The notes beneath the pieces are model-generated. The model was given only the letters and a program-made list of their open reading frames with translations. It ran no database searches and was not told the DNA's origin. From the NCBI GenBank assembly GCA_034190085.1, contig JAXHTS010000030.1:1-64000 (forward strand): a DNA stretch of 64,000 nt, written 5' to 3'. Origin of the DNA: Spirochaetota bacterium. GTDB taxonomy: Bacteria; Spirochaetota; UBA4802; JAFGDQ01. This document shows positions 1 through 9,523 of the stretch, piece after piece. Position 1 is the first letter of the stretch; each line of letters starts with the position of its first letter. A program made the position numbers and the translations under genes.

Positions 1-219
1 TGATTCGTCGGAGACTTCGGTGCATGAAGAAAAAGCGTATTTCGGTCAAAGACAACTTGAGAATCCCTAACAGATTCTTTCAAAAAAAAGGACTTGTCTC
101 ACTTTACTCATTTGTATCAAAGAACGAATATCAAGCGGTGGCGAAAGCCACTGTCTTACCCACTCATTACACTAATACTATCATTGTTTCTGAAATCACT
201 TTGAGCTTGTTATAATTAA
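1..219. other. Left window edge, no convincing gene
   Basis: The frame beginning at base 3 of the plus strand stays open until about base 213 and has an ATG at 24, which would give a 63-residue lysine-rich peptide. I see no clear ribosome-binding site, no recognisable domain and no hydrophobic signal in it. It could be the 3' end of a gene entering from the left, or plain intergenic sequence downstream of the minus-strand TPR gene, whose stop lies at 220. I do not assign a function. Confidence 0.2.
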
Positions 220-1284
220 TTATTCTGAGATGCTTATGATAAACTTAGCTCTTTTATTAAGAGGGTCAATTCTTAATGCCTGTTCTGCATATTGCCTAGC
301 CTTTTTGTTGTTTCTATGCTTATAATACAATTCCGCCAGGGCAATATATGCATCAATGTTATTGGGATCGAGATCAATTACCTTAAGAAATTGATTCTTG
401 GCATCAATATCATTGGGTTCAGGATTCTTATAATAAAACATCCCAAGATACAGGTTAACCTCCTTGGAATTGGGATATATTCTTAATGCCTCCTTAGAAT
501 ATTTAATTCCATCATTTATATAGTTTAGTCTTATCTCTTTTGGAAGACTTTGGTAATAAACCTCTTTATATCTAGTCTCCACCAATCCCTTTAGCAATAA
601 ATATTTGTCCTCATTGTCGTATAATCTGCCTATCCACCTATAGGCCTCATGAAATTCTTTATAAGCAAAATTTAACATATTGTTATTAAGATAGATATAC
701 CCTAGTGAAAGATGAGCTTCCGGATTACCGCTGTCATGTTTCAATGTTTTATTATAATGACTAATGGCTTTTCCAGTTTGTCCAATATCTGAATAATAAT
801 CACCCCTGGCATTGTGTGCAAAAGCGTATTTAGAATAATCTGCTTCACGTCTATGGACGACTCTATCTCCAATATTCGCAAGAATTAGATTCCCATCTCC
901 AACCAAAAGGAAACCAAAGGTTTTGCTATAAAATATAGATAAAACTGTTATTCTAGCGATAATAAGATTTTTTTCGTTAATAATGTACAAAATATCGTTT
1001 ATCTTTATTCCTTCGGAAGAGTAAAGCCTTACTGTTGCTCTAGTATTCTCATGTATTTTACTCTGGGGCATCTTTTCTTTTGATTTCAAACTAGTGCCAA
1101 TCATTATTACCTTTCCGATAAGAACAGAATTCCATCCTCGAATATCATCTTTAGTGTAAAATATTTTTAATTTACGATTATTGCCTTTGTCAATTAAAGC
1201 GGCAGCGTAGGATGTATTGATGTTAATTAAGCGCAATGCCAATAATGAAGATAGAGTTACAAGCAGCCATTTATATGAAACCAT
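220..1284 (-). CDS. Exported TPR-repeat protein
   Basis: A 354-residue protein with an N-terminal hydrophobic signal sequence (about residues 4-28, small residues Ala-Ala-Ala at its end), so it is probably periplasmic or envelope-attached. Residues of about 40-145 form a beta-rich region with no family that I recognise. From about residue 155 to the end there are tetratricopeptide repeats with the usual Gly/Tyr/Ala/Pro spacing; the last two units, at about 285-350, are the clearest. TPR domains mediate protein-protein contacts, so an envelope scaffold role is likely but the partner is unknown. The start codon follows the stop of the upstream LysM/M23 gene by one base, so the two are almost certainly co-transcribed and translationally coupled, which hints at a shared function in cell-wall or division processes. 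Confidence 0.8.
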   Translation of the reverse strand: MVSYKWLLVTLSSLLALRLININTSYAAALIDKGNNRKLKIFYTKDDIRGWNSVLIGKVIMIGTSLKSKEKMPQSKIHENTRATVRLYSSEGIKINDILYIINEKNLIIARITVLSIFYSKTFGFLLVGDGNLILANIGDRVVHRREADYSKYAFAHNARGDYYSDIGQTGKAISHYNKTLKHDSGNPEAHLSLGYIYLNNNMLNFAYKEFHEAYRWIGRLYDNEDKYLLLKGLVETRYKEVYYQSLPKEIRLNYINDGIKYSKEALRIYPNSKEVNLYLGMFYYKNPEPNDIDAKNQFLKVIDLDPNNIDAYIALAELYYKHRNNKKARQYAEQALRIDPLNKRAKFIISISE

Positions 1285-1285
1285 T

Positions 1286-2431
1286 TTATCTAAGAAACCT
1301 CAGAGGATTGAGTGGTGTAAGATATTTCCTTATTTCAAAATGTAGATGAGGTCCGGTTACGGCCCCGGATGCACCGGAAAATGCAATTGTTTCCCCCTTA
1401 TATACTTTATCATTGGTTTTTACAATATTCTTTTTATTATGTGCATATACTGTAATATAATTATTATCGTGTCTCACAACAATAACCCTACCATATTTAT
1501 TCTTCCACCCACTGAATATAACCTTTCCCATTGCAGAAGCCCTTACTGGTGTGCCAATTGGCGCTCTAATATCTATACCGCAATGAAATCTTTTTTTCTT
1601 GGTTATGGGATCCATCCTTTTGCCAAATGCTGAAGTAATTCTTCCATTTATTGGCCAATAAAATTTTTTTGGTTTGGCTCGTCGCTTATTTAAGTATCTT
1701 TCTGATCTCCTATTTTTATTGCTTAATAAAATTGGTTGAACAGCATCCGGTATAAAGATGGTTTGGCCGATCTTTATTATATTATTTTTGATTTTATTAG
1801 TATTTATTATCTTTTGAACATCTACCTTGTATTTTTTTGATATTTTAAGTAAATAATCACCCTTCTTTACTCTATATTTGAGACAATTTTTATTGGGTAT
1901 AAGAAGGTTTTTGCCTGCAATTATTCTATTAGCATCCTTAATATTGTTAACCCTGATTATTAACCTGTGATCAGTTTTATATTTCCTCGATATCGACCAA
2001 AGATTCTCATCATTCTTTATTTTATGAGATGTCAGATGCCATTTTTTATCCTTTTTCCTTAATTGTTCAATCAGGTCTTTTCCTTTATCAATTTTACATT
2101 TTTTAACTCTTCTATAATTACGATCCTTTTTAATTTGCTTTTTCTGATTATATTTTTCTTCTTCATCTTGATCAATAAAGCTGTCATCAAATGTGTTATC
2201 ATAGATTATTGAGCCTATTTGAATGTCAACCTTATCCCCATTATTTGATGATTCATTAGTCTTATGTAATCCATCAATTATTATAGAGTTTTCAACCCTT
2301 TCAATCTCCTCTTTTGGATAAAAAATTTTCAATTCATTAGGATTACCTGAAACCAGGCTATTATATATAGCTATTGTAACTATCAATACAAAAATGGTAA
2401 TAGTTGATATGATGTATATTTTCTTCCCCAT
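1286..2431 (-). CDS. LysM-M23 murein endopeptidase family protein
   Basis: This 381-residue protein has an N-terminal membrane or signal segment (about residues 5-25), a polar linker rich in Lys and Asp, two LysM peptidoglycan-binding domains (about 133-180 and 185-228) and a C-terminal M23 (lysostaphin-type, LytM) domain (about 265-381). The zinc ligands of M23 are present: HxxxD with His283 and Asp287, a Tyr-Ala-His motif with His331, and His-Leu-His with His362 and His364. An intact metal site suggests active peptidoglycan endopeptidase, although LysM-M23 proteins of the NlpD/EnvC type may act only as amidase activators when ligands are lost, which is not the case here. It is the first gene of a two-gene unit with the downstream TPR protein. 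Confidence 0.9.
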   Translation of the reverse strand: MGKKIYIISTITIFVLIVTIAIYNSLVSGNPNELKIFYPKEEIERVENSIIIDGLHKTNESSNNGDKVDIQIGSIIYDNTFDDSFIDQDEEEKYNQKKQIKKDRNYRRVKKCKIDKGKDLIEQLRKKDKKWHLTSHKIKNDENLWSISRKYKTDHRLIIRVNNIKDANRIIAGKNLLIPNKNCLKYRVKKGDYLLKISKKYKVDVQKIINTNKIKNNIIKIGQTIFIPDAVQPILLSNKNRRSERYLNKRRAKPKKFYWPINGRITSAFGKRMDPITKKKRFHCGIDIRAPIGTPVRASAMGKVIFSGWKNKYGRVIVVRHDNNYITVYAHNKKNIVKTNDKVYKGETIAFSGASGAVTGPHLHFEIRKYLTPLNPLRFLR

Positions 2432-2649
2432 GTGTATTAAATCGGATAAAATATCCTTTATCTTTAATGGATGAGTTATGATCCGTCACAATCATAGAAG
2501 CATAAAATAATAAGTGCTTGACTTTTTTTGTGTATATCAGTGGTTTTATTTCTGAACTCATTCTAATATAAACAATGATGAATAGGTTGAGATGAGGTTA
2601 TAATTATACCATATTTAATCAGATACAGTTGAAAGAAGTAGGTGAACTC

Positions 2650-3660
2650 ATGAAAAAATATAATGTCGTTATTCTAGGTGCTACAGGGGCTGTAGGCATT
2701 GAGTTTAGAAAGATATTGATTGAGAGAAAATTTCCAATTAACAATATCCGCTTCCTTGGCTCATCATCAGTAGGGAAAGCGATTGATTTTGGCAATAGAA
2801 AGGTTGAGGTAGAACCTGTCAAAGATGACTCATTCAAGGGATTTGATATTGGGCTATTCTCCGCTGGGGCAACAATAAGTAAGCAGATAGCGAGAAATGC
2901 TGCTGACTCAGGTTGTGTTGTTGTGGATAATAGTTCAGCCTGGAGGATGGAACCTGATGTACCCTTGGTTGTCCCAGAAGTCAACCCAGATGATATTAAA
3001 TGGCATAAGGGTATTATTGCGAATCCGAATTGCTCCACAATTCAGATGGTTTTGCCCCTTAAACCAATCCATGATGCAGTGAAGATTAAGAGAGTGGTAG
3101 TAAGCACCTATCAGGCTGTATCCGGTACTGGCGTTAAAGCTATTGATGAATTAACTAAACAGACTAAAGACATCCTTGAAGGCAAAGAACCACGGAAGTC
3201 AGTTTACCCTCATCAGATTGCCTTTAATGCCCTACCCTTCATTGATGTTTTTATGCCGAATGGTTATACAAAAGAAGAGATGAAGATGGTAGATGAAACA
3301 AAAAAGATTTTGGGAGATGACTCTATAAAAATTACTGCAACCACAGTAAGGGTACCTGTATATTATTGTCATTCCGAATCGGTAAACATTGAGACTGAAA
3401 GAAGATTGGAACCTGAATATGCCAAAGAGCTGTTGAGCAACACAAAGGGTATTTCGATCATTGATGATCCAGCCCATGATCATTACCCCCTAGCTGTCGA
3501 CGCTGCAGGCAAGGATGATGTCTATGTAGGTAGAATCAGAAGGGATGACTCAATTCCTAATGGTATCAACATGTGGATAGTATCAGATAATATAAGGAAG
3601 GGCGCTGCGTTGAATACAATCCAAATCGCTGAGTTGATGATTGAGAAGGGAATCATTTAG
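2650..3660 (+). CDS. asd: Aspartate-semialdehyde dehydrogenase
   Basis: Makes L-aspartate 4-semialdehyde from aspartyl phosphate with NADPH, the branch point to lysine/diaminopimelate, threonine and methionine. The N-terminal Rossmann motif GATGAVG, the active-site Cys in NPNCST (Cys128 from the chosen start) and the catalytic His in the segment CHSES (His241) are all present. Length is 336 residues, normal for the family. I chose the ATG at 2650 because an AGGTG ribosome-binding site lies seven bases upstream and the NAD(P)-binding strand then begins after four residues; an in-frame ATG at 2629 would add seven residues without a good site. It stands alone, transcribed away from the LysM-M23 gene. 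Confidence 0.95.
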   Translation: MKKYNVVILGATGAVGIEFRKILIERKFPINNIRFLGSSSVGKAIDFGNRKVEVEPVKDDSFKGFDIGLFSAGATISKQIARNAADSGCVVVDNSSAWRMEPDVPLVVPEVNPDDIKWHKGIIANPNCSTIQMVLPLKPIHDAVKIKRVVVSTYQAVSGTGVKAIDELTKQTKDILEGKEPRKSVYPHQIAFNALPFIDVFMPNGYTKEEMKMVDETKKILGDDSIKITATTVRVPVYYCHSESVNIETERRLEPEYAKELLSNTKGISIIDDPAHDHYPLAVDAAGKDDVYVGRIRRDDSIPNGINMWIVSDNIRKGAALNTIQIAELMIEKGII

Positions 3661-3996
3661 GATCTACTTCTGCAAGATCAAAGTTATAGCAAACTACTAT
3701 TATGCTTAAATATATACGCTTAATCTTTTTGGAATGAAAAGCGTTACTTATACAAGATTTCAATCCCCAATTATCACTTTCAAATTATAACATAAATCCC
3801 TTAGATTTCACTGAATTGATTCATTTACCTTTAGTCCTCTATTATACTATTATTTTCACTTGCTAATATCAAATCTTCATGTATAATTAATACAAACTGT
3901 CATTTATTTTGTTCCTCCTGTTTATAATAATGAAAATAAGATCGAGAGACTATTATTATGCCCTCTTTTATTATAAAAGTATAGGAATGTGCAAAA
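3661..3996. other. Intergenic region between asd and fapA
   Basis: 336 bases of AT-rich sequence with no supported gene, no long inverted repeat and no terminator-like stem that I could find. It presumably holds the promoter of the downstream FapA gene. Confidence 0.5.
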
Positions 3997-5721
3997 TTGA
4001 AATTAATCATATTCTATTTTGATCCAAAGGTAACTAAAATCTTGGTTGAAAAAACTGATGAGGATGGAAACAAGTCTATAGTAATCTCATCACCCAATAA
4101 TTTTGTAGCCAAGAATGAAATTATCGCTAAGGTTGTCAATGTTGATTCATCTGATGATGTTGTTCTTCATTTGGATGATGGCTATAACTACTATAACATT
4201 GAGAACTTTATCTCCATAAAAGCGGCCAATGGAATTATTTTTGATGAAATATCCTCGGTTTACAGGGCGTCTCAGTATGGTTTTGTTGTCTTTAACAGGA
4301 ATAGTTCACAAATTGTATTACACTCTACTTTACAGATTACAAAGGATAAGCTTAAGGCCTACTATTTAATTTATCCTACAAAGTTTCAAAAGATACCGAC
4401 CTATCAAGAGATTTGTGAGGTTTTATCCAAGAATCGCATTCTTGCTTCTCTAGATGAAAAGTCAATAATGGATCAAATGGAAAAAATTGATATTAACTCT
4501 ACAAGGATCAATCGATTAGTAGTAGCTGCAGGGAAAGATCCGGTCAATGGGTATAATGAATATTACATTCCCATAGTAGAGATGAAGAAGAAGGCTGGAA
4601 AGATGTTGGATGATGGGAGTATTGACTATAGAGAGGTGAATTCAATTGTTAGCATACACAAAGGAGAAAAGATATTACAAAAGATACCACCAGTAGAACC
4701 TGTGGACGGATACAATATTTATGGAGAGACCGCAAAGGCAATTATTGAAAATAAGGAAGGGTACATAAGAGCGAAGAATATCATTCAATCTGCCGATGAG
4801 TTAATTTATGTATCAGCTATAGATGGATGTCTAGAGATAATTGGGAATAAGGTTTCAGTATCTCCTGTAGCTACTGTCAAGGGGAATGTTGACTATGAAA
4901 CAGGAAATATCGATTTCAATGGATCAGTACATATTTTTGATTCAATCCTACCAGGTTTTTCAGTCAAGGCAAAGGGAGACATCAAAGTAGAGAATAATAT
5001 TGATGATGCCACTGTTGAAGCTGGGGGTGATGTTATAGTTAATTCTGGCATCTCTGGCAAAGGATCAACCATTGTTAGAGCAATGGGCAGGGTGAAATCA
5101 AAATTTATATTGAATTCCACTATTGAAGCGGGTGACATTGAGGTAGAGGATTCAATTATCAATAGCTATATCTTTTCAAACGATAAAATAGAATTAACCC
5201 ATAAGCATGGAAAGATCATTGGGGGAGAAGCATTAGCTTTACATGAGATCATCGTAAATGTCTCAGGTGTTCCTAAGGAAAACAAGACTATCCTCGCTGT
5301 GGGGCGAAGCCTATATATCGATAGAGATCTTATGAAAATAAAAGAGAGAATTGATCCTTTAAAGAGTGAGATTGAGGAGATTACAGAAAAGATAAGAACC
5401 AGCTATGGAGAGGAGTTGTTTCATAACCCTAAGGATTTTATTTCTATACTTCCGCCAATAAAGAAAAAGGCTTGCTTAAGCCTACTATCTGATCTTACCA
5501 TACGCAACAAAGAACTCAAGGAGTTATCAGAACAATACAATGAAATAGAGGGAAAGCTAAAATTCGAAAGAGAACCCATTGTTGTAATAAAGAATGAGGT
5601 TTATCCTGGTACCCTAATTAAAATAAAAAAACAGGTAAGACTAATTGATGAGAAATTAGAGAATGTAAAATTCTATGAAGATTCTGAAAACAAAGAGATT
5701 CGCTATACCTCTGCAATATAA
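3997..5721 (+). CDS. FapA/DUF342 family protein
   Basis: A 574-residue DUF342 protein. The family includes FapA of Vibrio, which affects polar flagellar assembly through FlhF, but in most bacteria the role is unknown. The N-terminal part (about 1-180) is a variable region; the middle (about 180-430) carries the repetitive Gly/Val/Asp beta-helix typical of the family, for example the run around residues 290-400 with repeated short hydrophobic strands and Gly turns; the C-terminal part (about 440-520) is predicted coiled coil. Translation seems to begin at a TTG codon, with AGGA ten bases upstream; the nearby ATG at 3987 is in another frame. Gene stands alone and converges on the HATPase cassette. 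A motility role is plausible because a chemoreceptor is also in the window, but no flagellar genes are adjacent. Confidence 0.8.
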   Translation: MKLIIFYFDPKVTKILVEKTDEDGNKSIVISSPNNFVAKNEIIAKVVNVDSSDDVVLHLDDGYNYYNIENFISIKAANGIIFDEISSVYRASQYGFVVFNRNSSQIVLHSTLQITKDKLKAYYLIYPTKFQKIPTYQEICEVLSKNRILASLDEKSIMDQMEKIDINSTRINRLVVAAGKDPVNGYNEYYIPIVEMKKKAGKMLDDGSIDYREVNSIVSIHKGEKILQKIPPVEPVDGYNIYGETAKAIIENKEGYIRAKNIIQSADELIYVSAIDGCLEIIGNKVSVSPVATVKGNVDYETGNIDFNGSVHIFDSILPGFSVKAKGDIKVENNIDDATVEAGGDVIVNSGISGKGSTIVRAMGRVKSKFILNSTIEAGDIEVEDSIINSYIFSNDKIELTHKHGKIIGGEALALHEIIVNVSGVPKENKTILAVGRSLYIDRDLMKIKERIDPLKSEIEEITEKIRTSYGEELFHNPKDFISILPPIKKKACLSLLSDLTIRNKELKELSEQYNEIEGKLKFEREPIVVIKNEVYPGTLIKIKKQVRLIDEKLENVKFYEDSENKEIRYTSAI

Positions 5722-5747
5722 TTCAAAGGCATAATAGATTCGATCTA

Positions 5748-6281
5748 CTAAAATACAGGCATTTCTTCAAATAAATCCCTTATCAATTTTAATACCGCTG
5801 GGGTAGTGATGCTGACTCCTTCAAGTTCTGCTTTGATCTCTCTGGTATCGAGTTTCATTTCAACGCCATCATAATTGGTCTCATATATAAAATCTATATC
5901 TGGGTTTCCATGAATCAGTAAAATAATTGTAGACCCAATGTCGCCAAGGGGTCTGCGGTCAATATGGCTATTCTTGAAAGTCGCAATTATCTCAGTGCCC
6001 TTGCCTAACTCAGATGAAATGACAATATCTCCATCTGCTTCAAGTGCAGATTGTTCCAGCAAGGATATCCCTAAACCTACTCTCCTCGTTGTGCGCGTTG
6101 TGATGAATGGATCGCGCACATTATTCAACATATTTTTATCCATACCCTTGCCGTTATCTCTGATTGTGATCATAAGCTGATCGTTTTTAGTATCAACACA
6201 AATGATAATTTCAACGAGTGTTGCCCCGGCTGAGAGAGAATTTTCAACGATGTCTAGTATGTGTAGAGAAAGATCTTCCAT
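5748..6281 (-). CDS. HATPase-domain regulator of hydrogenase-cassette type
   Basis: A 177-residue protein consisting mainly of a GHKL ATP-binding domain: an N-box around DIVENSLSAGA, a G1 box DNGKGM, a G2-type GLGISL and a GKGTEI G3 motif. No dimerisation/His domain and no transmembrane segment, so it resembles an anti-sigma/kinase-like ATPase rather than a full sensor kinase. The ATG at 6281 begins one base after the stop of the PHP gene; an in-frame GTG at 6314 would extend it by 11 residues, but the AAGGAGGG in this stretch lies downstream of that GTG and 17 bases before the ATG. Proteins of this kind sit with PHP and DRTGG proteins beside [FeFe] hydrogenase genes in clostridia and Thermotoga; their exact function is not established. 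Confidence 0.75.
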   Translation of the reverse strand: MEDLSLHILDIVENSLSAGATLVEIIICVDTKNDQLMITIRDNGKGMDKNMLNNVRDPFITTRTTRRVGLGISLLEQSALEADGDIVISSELGKGTEIIATFKNSHIDRRPLGDIGSTIILLIHGNPDIDFIYETNYDGVEMKLDTREIKAELEGVSITTPAVLKLIRDLFEEMPVF

Positions 6282-6282
6282 A

Positions 6283-7059
6283 TCAAAATAAACCTTGTCC
6301 CTCCTTAGGCTCACTTAAAACCTGACGCCCTCCCCTGCCCTCTAAGGCCATTCTAAACTCATTCATACATAGTTTTTCAAGAATTATAGAGGTTATACAG
6401 ACTCCGATCTCATTTAAATTGTGAGCATCGGATGAGATAACAAATGGAAATTTAGTGTATTCCCTAAATTGAAATTTCGCCTTGTCAATGGTCAATCTTC
6501 TCGAAACCTCAATCCCATCAAGCTCCAAATTCTCTGGTATAAAGCCCAGTTGACCAATGAGGCTATAACTTTCACGATCAATATGTGCGGCCACTGCCAG
6601 ACCCTGTAATTTATGTATTGTTTCAATGACCTCATCAACGCTCATTGTAGTTGCGCCAATTAGCAACCTATCATTTAATCCCTCAACCTCGTCGTGCTCA
6701 TTTGCAATGACCTGTAATCCAAATAAATCCTCATCATTTTCACCAGGGAGCAGGTGATCAAAGACAATCTCCTGCATTGATACAGCATTATCTACCGATG
6801 TGAAGAGTGCGATAATATGCGCTTCCTCAGAGGTTGTAACTTCCATTCCAGGAATCACAAGTAGATCAGTTAGATCAGCATACCGGGCTGCCCTTATCAC
6901 AGCTTCCACGTTCTCAGCGCTATTATGGTCTGTTATGGCAATTATTGATAATTTCTTACGAACAGCCTCACGGATAATCTTCTGTGGCGTCATGTCAAGG
7001 CTAGCGCAAGGCGAGAGGCAGGTATGTATATGTAGATCTGCATTAAATACACGCAACAC
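6283..7059 (-). CDS. PHP-domain metal-dependent phosphoesterase
   Basis: 258 residues with all signature motifs of a PHP (polymerase and histidinol phosphatase) fold: HIH (His10, His12), TDHN (Asp44, His45), the GMEV glutamate (Glu73), His81, AAHID (His159) and SSDAH (Asp211, His213). These give a complete metal site, so the enzyme is probably an active phosphoesterase of the TrpH/YciV-like branch; the substrate cannot be read from sequence. It lies 71 bases after the DRTGG gene and directly before the HATPase gene, so the three are probably one transcript. In other anaerobes PHP proteins of this size occur in the same cassette next to hydrogenase or NADH dehydrogenase-like genes. Confidence 0.88.
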   Translation of the reverse strand: MLRVFNADLHIHTCLSPCASLDMTPQKIIREAVRKKLSIIAITDHNSAENVEAVIRAARYADLTDLLVIPGMEVTTSEEAHIIALFTSVDNAVSMQEIVFDHLLPGENDEDLFGLQVIANEHDEVEGLNDRLLIGATTMSVDEVIETIHKLQGLAVAAHIDRESYSLIGQLGFIPENLELDGIEVSRRLTIDKAKFQFREYTKFPFVISSDAHNLNEIGVCITSIILEKLCMNEFRMALEGRGGRQVLSEPKEGQGLF

Positions 7060-7130
7060 TTTGATGTCTTCCCTCTTTCCACTCTTATCAATGGAAATGC
7101 TACAATATTAGATTATTATTTCATTTCACA

Positions 7131-7472
7131 CTATCGACCAACAATTCCCATATTAAATAATCTTCCTATCAATTCAAAGGTCGACATCTTGGTAATCATA
7201 ATAGGGATATTCTCATCCTCTGCTTTTGTCTTAGTTCCCTCTTCTGGCTCTCTTCCATTGACTAATACTATAGCAGCAAGGGATTTCATTACAGCTACTG
7301 CAACAATATTCTGATGTGTCTGTAATGTTACCCATAGATCACCCTCATTGGCATTGGCTATTACATCACTCAACAAATCGCTTGAGTAGCCCCTCGTTAC
7401 ATCAACATCCAGGTAATCAGCTGCAGTCCTAATCTCAAATTCGAGATCTTTAGCTATTTGACTCAATTTCAT
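7131..7472 (-). CDS. DRTGG-domain protein
   Basis: 113 residues that cover a single DRTGG domain, a small domain of unknown function also found between CBS domains and in phosphotransacetylase. The conserved Gly/Asp-rich strand-turn segments, for example TRGYSSDLLSDV and GDLWVTLQTHQN, and a C-terminal TKMSTFELIG segment are visible. The gene begins inside the 3' end of the CBS-HATPase gene (23-base overlap) with GAGG six bases before its ATG, so translation is coupled. Its place in a HATPase-DRTGG-PHP-HATPase set matches regulators found near clostridial hydrogenases. A ligand-sensing (nucleotide) role is an inference. Confidence 0.8.
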   Translation of the reverse strand: MKLSQIAKDLEFEIRTAADYLDVDVTRGYSSDLLSDVIANANEGDLWVTLQTHQNIVAVAVMKSLAAIVLVNGREPEEGTKTKAEDENIPIMITKMSTFELIGRLFNMGIVGR

Positions 7473-8385
7473 TGGAATCCTCGGTTAGTATTCTAATTAT
7501 CAGAGTGGTACCCACACCTGGTATCGAATTGATTTCCATCTTATCAGCATTCTTTTTGATGTTACAAAGCCCCATTCCAGCGCCAAATCCGAGTTCTCTT
7601 ATCCAGTCAGCAGCAGTAGAATAACCCGGCTCAAGGGCTTTATCAATGTCCTCAATCCCTGGACCTTGATCCTCAATCTTTAAATAGATTTCATCAGGTG
7701 TCACCCTGTATTCCATAATTCCGCCATTTGTATAAATAACTACATTCATTTCTGCCTCATATGAGGCAATGGCTAATCTATGAATAATATCTGGCCTGAT
7801 GCCTAGGCGTTTGAAATTCCTTTTCATGCTGGTAGAAGCTAAACCAGCTCTTTCGAAATCTTGTCCAATAACACGATAGATAAGATTAATTTCCTTATAA
7901 TCAGCAATAATATCCTCAAAGATATGACTCGCTCTGTATTGTCGAATCTCCTCTTCCTTATACTCATGTTCCAGTTTTCTCATTACACCTTCAATGATAT
8001 CACCCTTAGTTAAAATTCCTACCATGCGCTTGCTCTTTCTGTCAAGAACCGGGAATCTGCCATAGCCTAATTCATCAAAAAGTCTCATTACCTGCATTAA
8101 GGGTTGATCTGCAAAAAAGCAATCAGGATTTCTCGTCATCTTATCGCTAACAGCATAGTCACCACCACCATCGCTTAACCACCGAATCAGGTCTTCAATA
8201 CTGATTATTCCAACAAGTTCATCTCCATCAATAATCGGTACGCCTGATATGCGATAGCTTTTGAGTGTCTCACGTAAATGACTCATTTTATCATTTGGAT
8301 GCAGGGTTATAACATCCTTGCGCATTACATCTGATATCCTTAACTCTAATAGAATAACCTGAGTTTTGGCATATTCAGAATCCAT
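7450..8385 (-). CDS. Tandem CBS domains fused to HATPase
   Basis: 311 residues. Two CBS domains (about residues 17-70 and 80-135; VMRKDVITL and GVPIIDG, then DKMTRNPDC and GRFPVLDR) would bind adenine nucleotides as a regulatory pair. After a linker of about 40 residues a GHKL ATPase domain follows (about 170-300) with an N-box-like EAEMNVVIYTNGG, a G1 DQGPGI and a GFGAGMGLCNI G2 region, as in anti-sigma factors of RsbW type. The likely role is an energy-state sensor that controls a partner by ATP binding or phosphorylation; this is family inference. It is the first of four tightly spaced regulators and starts 97 bases after cooC. Confidence 0.82.
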   Translation of the reverse strand: MDSEYAKTQVILLELRISDVMRKDVITLHPNDKMSHLRETLKSYRISGVPIIDGDELVGIISIEDLIRWLSDGGGDYAVSDKMTRNPDCFFADQPLMQVMRLFDELGYGRFPVLDRKSKRMVGILTKGDIIEGVMRKLEHEYKEEEIRQYRASHIFEDIIADYKEINLIYRVIGQDFERAGLASTSMKRNFKRLGIRPDIIHRLAIASYEAEMNVVIYTNGGIMEYRVTPDEIYLKIEDQGPGIEDIDKALEPGYSTAADWIRELGFGAGMGLCNIKKNADKMEINSIPGVGTTLIIRILTEDSNEIESNS

Positions 8386-8482
8386 TACTCATAATCTCCC
8401 ATTCTTGCCCTGATAATTATACATTGTATGTAAAACATATAACTTAATTTATATCCCATAGTAATAAAATTAATAAGGCAAA

Positions 8483-9253
8483 TTATTGATCTTCAGTATT
8501 AGGATAAATAATCTTTTGTATAATGATTTCAATATTTTCAGAAAAGTAGGATGAAGCTGGAATTCCTTTCATGTCAGATTCTATTAAATTATCATCAAAA
8601 GGAATAAATCCTATAATATCAATCCCCTTAATATTCTCCTTGATAAAATCCTCATCACTCTTCTTCCGAATTTTATTCCCTACAATGGCCATGCGATTAA
8701 TTCCTAGATCAGTTGATAAAGCCTTAATCTTATTGGATGTCTCTATGCTTCTCATACCAGGTTCAACCACAACAATCAGAGCATCTACAACAGAAGATGT
8801 ACCCCTGCCAAGGTGTTCAATCCCGGCCTCCATATCCATTATCACGACATCATCTCTATGCAGCACGAGATGATTGATGAGGTTTTTTAATAGAACGCTC
8901 TCAGGGCATACACACCCACTCCCACCCTTTTTAACAGTACCCATCACCATTAAGCGAATATTATTCTTTACCTTAGATAATTTTTCGGGAAGATCATCAA
9001 CTTTTGGATTGAGCTTAAAGAATGAACCGGATGAACCAGGTTTGGCTCCAGTTCTTTCCTCTATAAGGGAACTCATCTCAGAAATTGGAACAATATCTTC
9101 TGCATCGGAAAAGCCTAGCGCAGATGCTAAATTTGTATCTGGATCCGCATCAACCGCAATCACCCTCTTTCCCTTTTCTGCTAAATGATTGATAAGTAAA
9201 GCTGATAGGCTGGTTTTCCCTACTCCACCCTTCCCTGTAATCGCTATTTTCAT
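8483..9253 (-). CDS. cooC: CODH nickel-insertion ATPase (CooC/AcsF type), copy 1
   Basis: A 256-residue MinD/CooC-type P-loop ATPase. The deviant Walker A GKGGVGKT is at 7-14, VDADPDTN follows at 34-41, and a Cys-X-Cys (Cys114, Cys116) sits where CooC proteins bind a metal between subunits. CooC uses ATP to help load nickel into the C-cluster of carbon monoxide dehydrogenase; AcsF, of the same family, has been linked to acetyl-CoA synthase maturation. It lies just downstream of the acs cluster but behind a strong terminator-like hairpin, so it probably has its own promoter together with the downstream CBS/DRTGG/PHP/HATPase set. A second copy is at 18358-19113; the two differ in sequence and may serve different enzymes. 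Confidence 0.9.
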   Translation of the reverse strand: MKIAITGKGGVGKTSLSALLINHLAEKGKRVIAVDADPDTNLASALGFSDAEDIVPISEMSSLIEERTGAKPGSSGSFFKLNPKVDDLPEKLSKVKNNIRLMVMGTVKKGGSGCVCPESVLLKNLINHLVLHRDDVVIMDMEAGIEHLGRGTSSVVDALIVVVEPGMRSIETSNKIKALSTDLGINRMAIVGNKIRKKSDEDFIKENIKGIDIIGFIPFDDNLIESDMKGIPASSYFSENIEIIIQKIIYPNTEDQ

Positions 9254-9374
9254 TTTACATATATCCTTATTTACAAACTCATAATAATAATAAACTGTTT
9301 AACAATAATAGGTCAATAAATAATTGACTCTCAAATAAATATCTTGTTGTAACAATGTTAAATTAGGCTATATA

Positions 9375-9407
9375 AAATACAAGCCCCCTTAAAGGGGGCT
9401 TGTATTT
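9375..9407 (-). terminator. Terminator-like hairpin after acsE
   Basis: A perfect inverted repeat: AAATACAAGCCCCCTT and its reverse complement around a single base (14 or more practical pairs with a small loop), followed on the minus strand by a short T-rich run. It lies about 117 bases beyond the acsE stop, so it probably ends the acs transcript before cooC. Confidence 0.85.
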
Positions 9408-9523
9408 ACTCATTCAACATGTAAATATCGTTTTTGAATTAATTGATGCTTATTATTCTCTTTCATTAAAAGAATTTCTTAACTTTGATAAATTCATATT
9501 GTAAACAATTATTCATTAAAATA

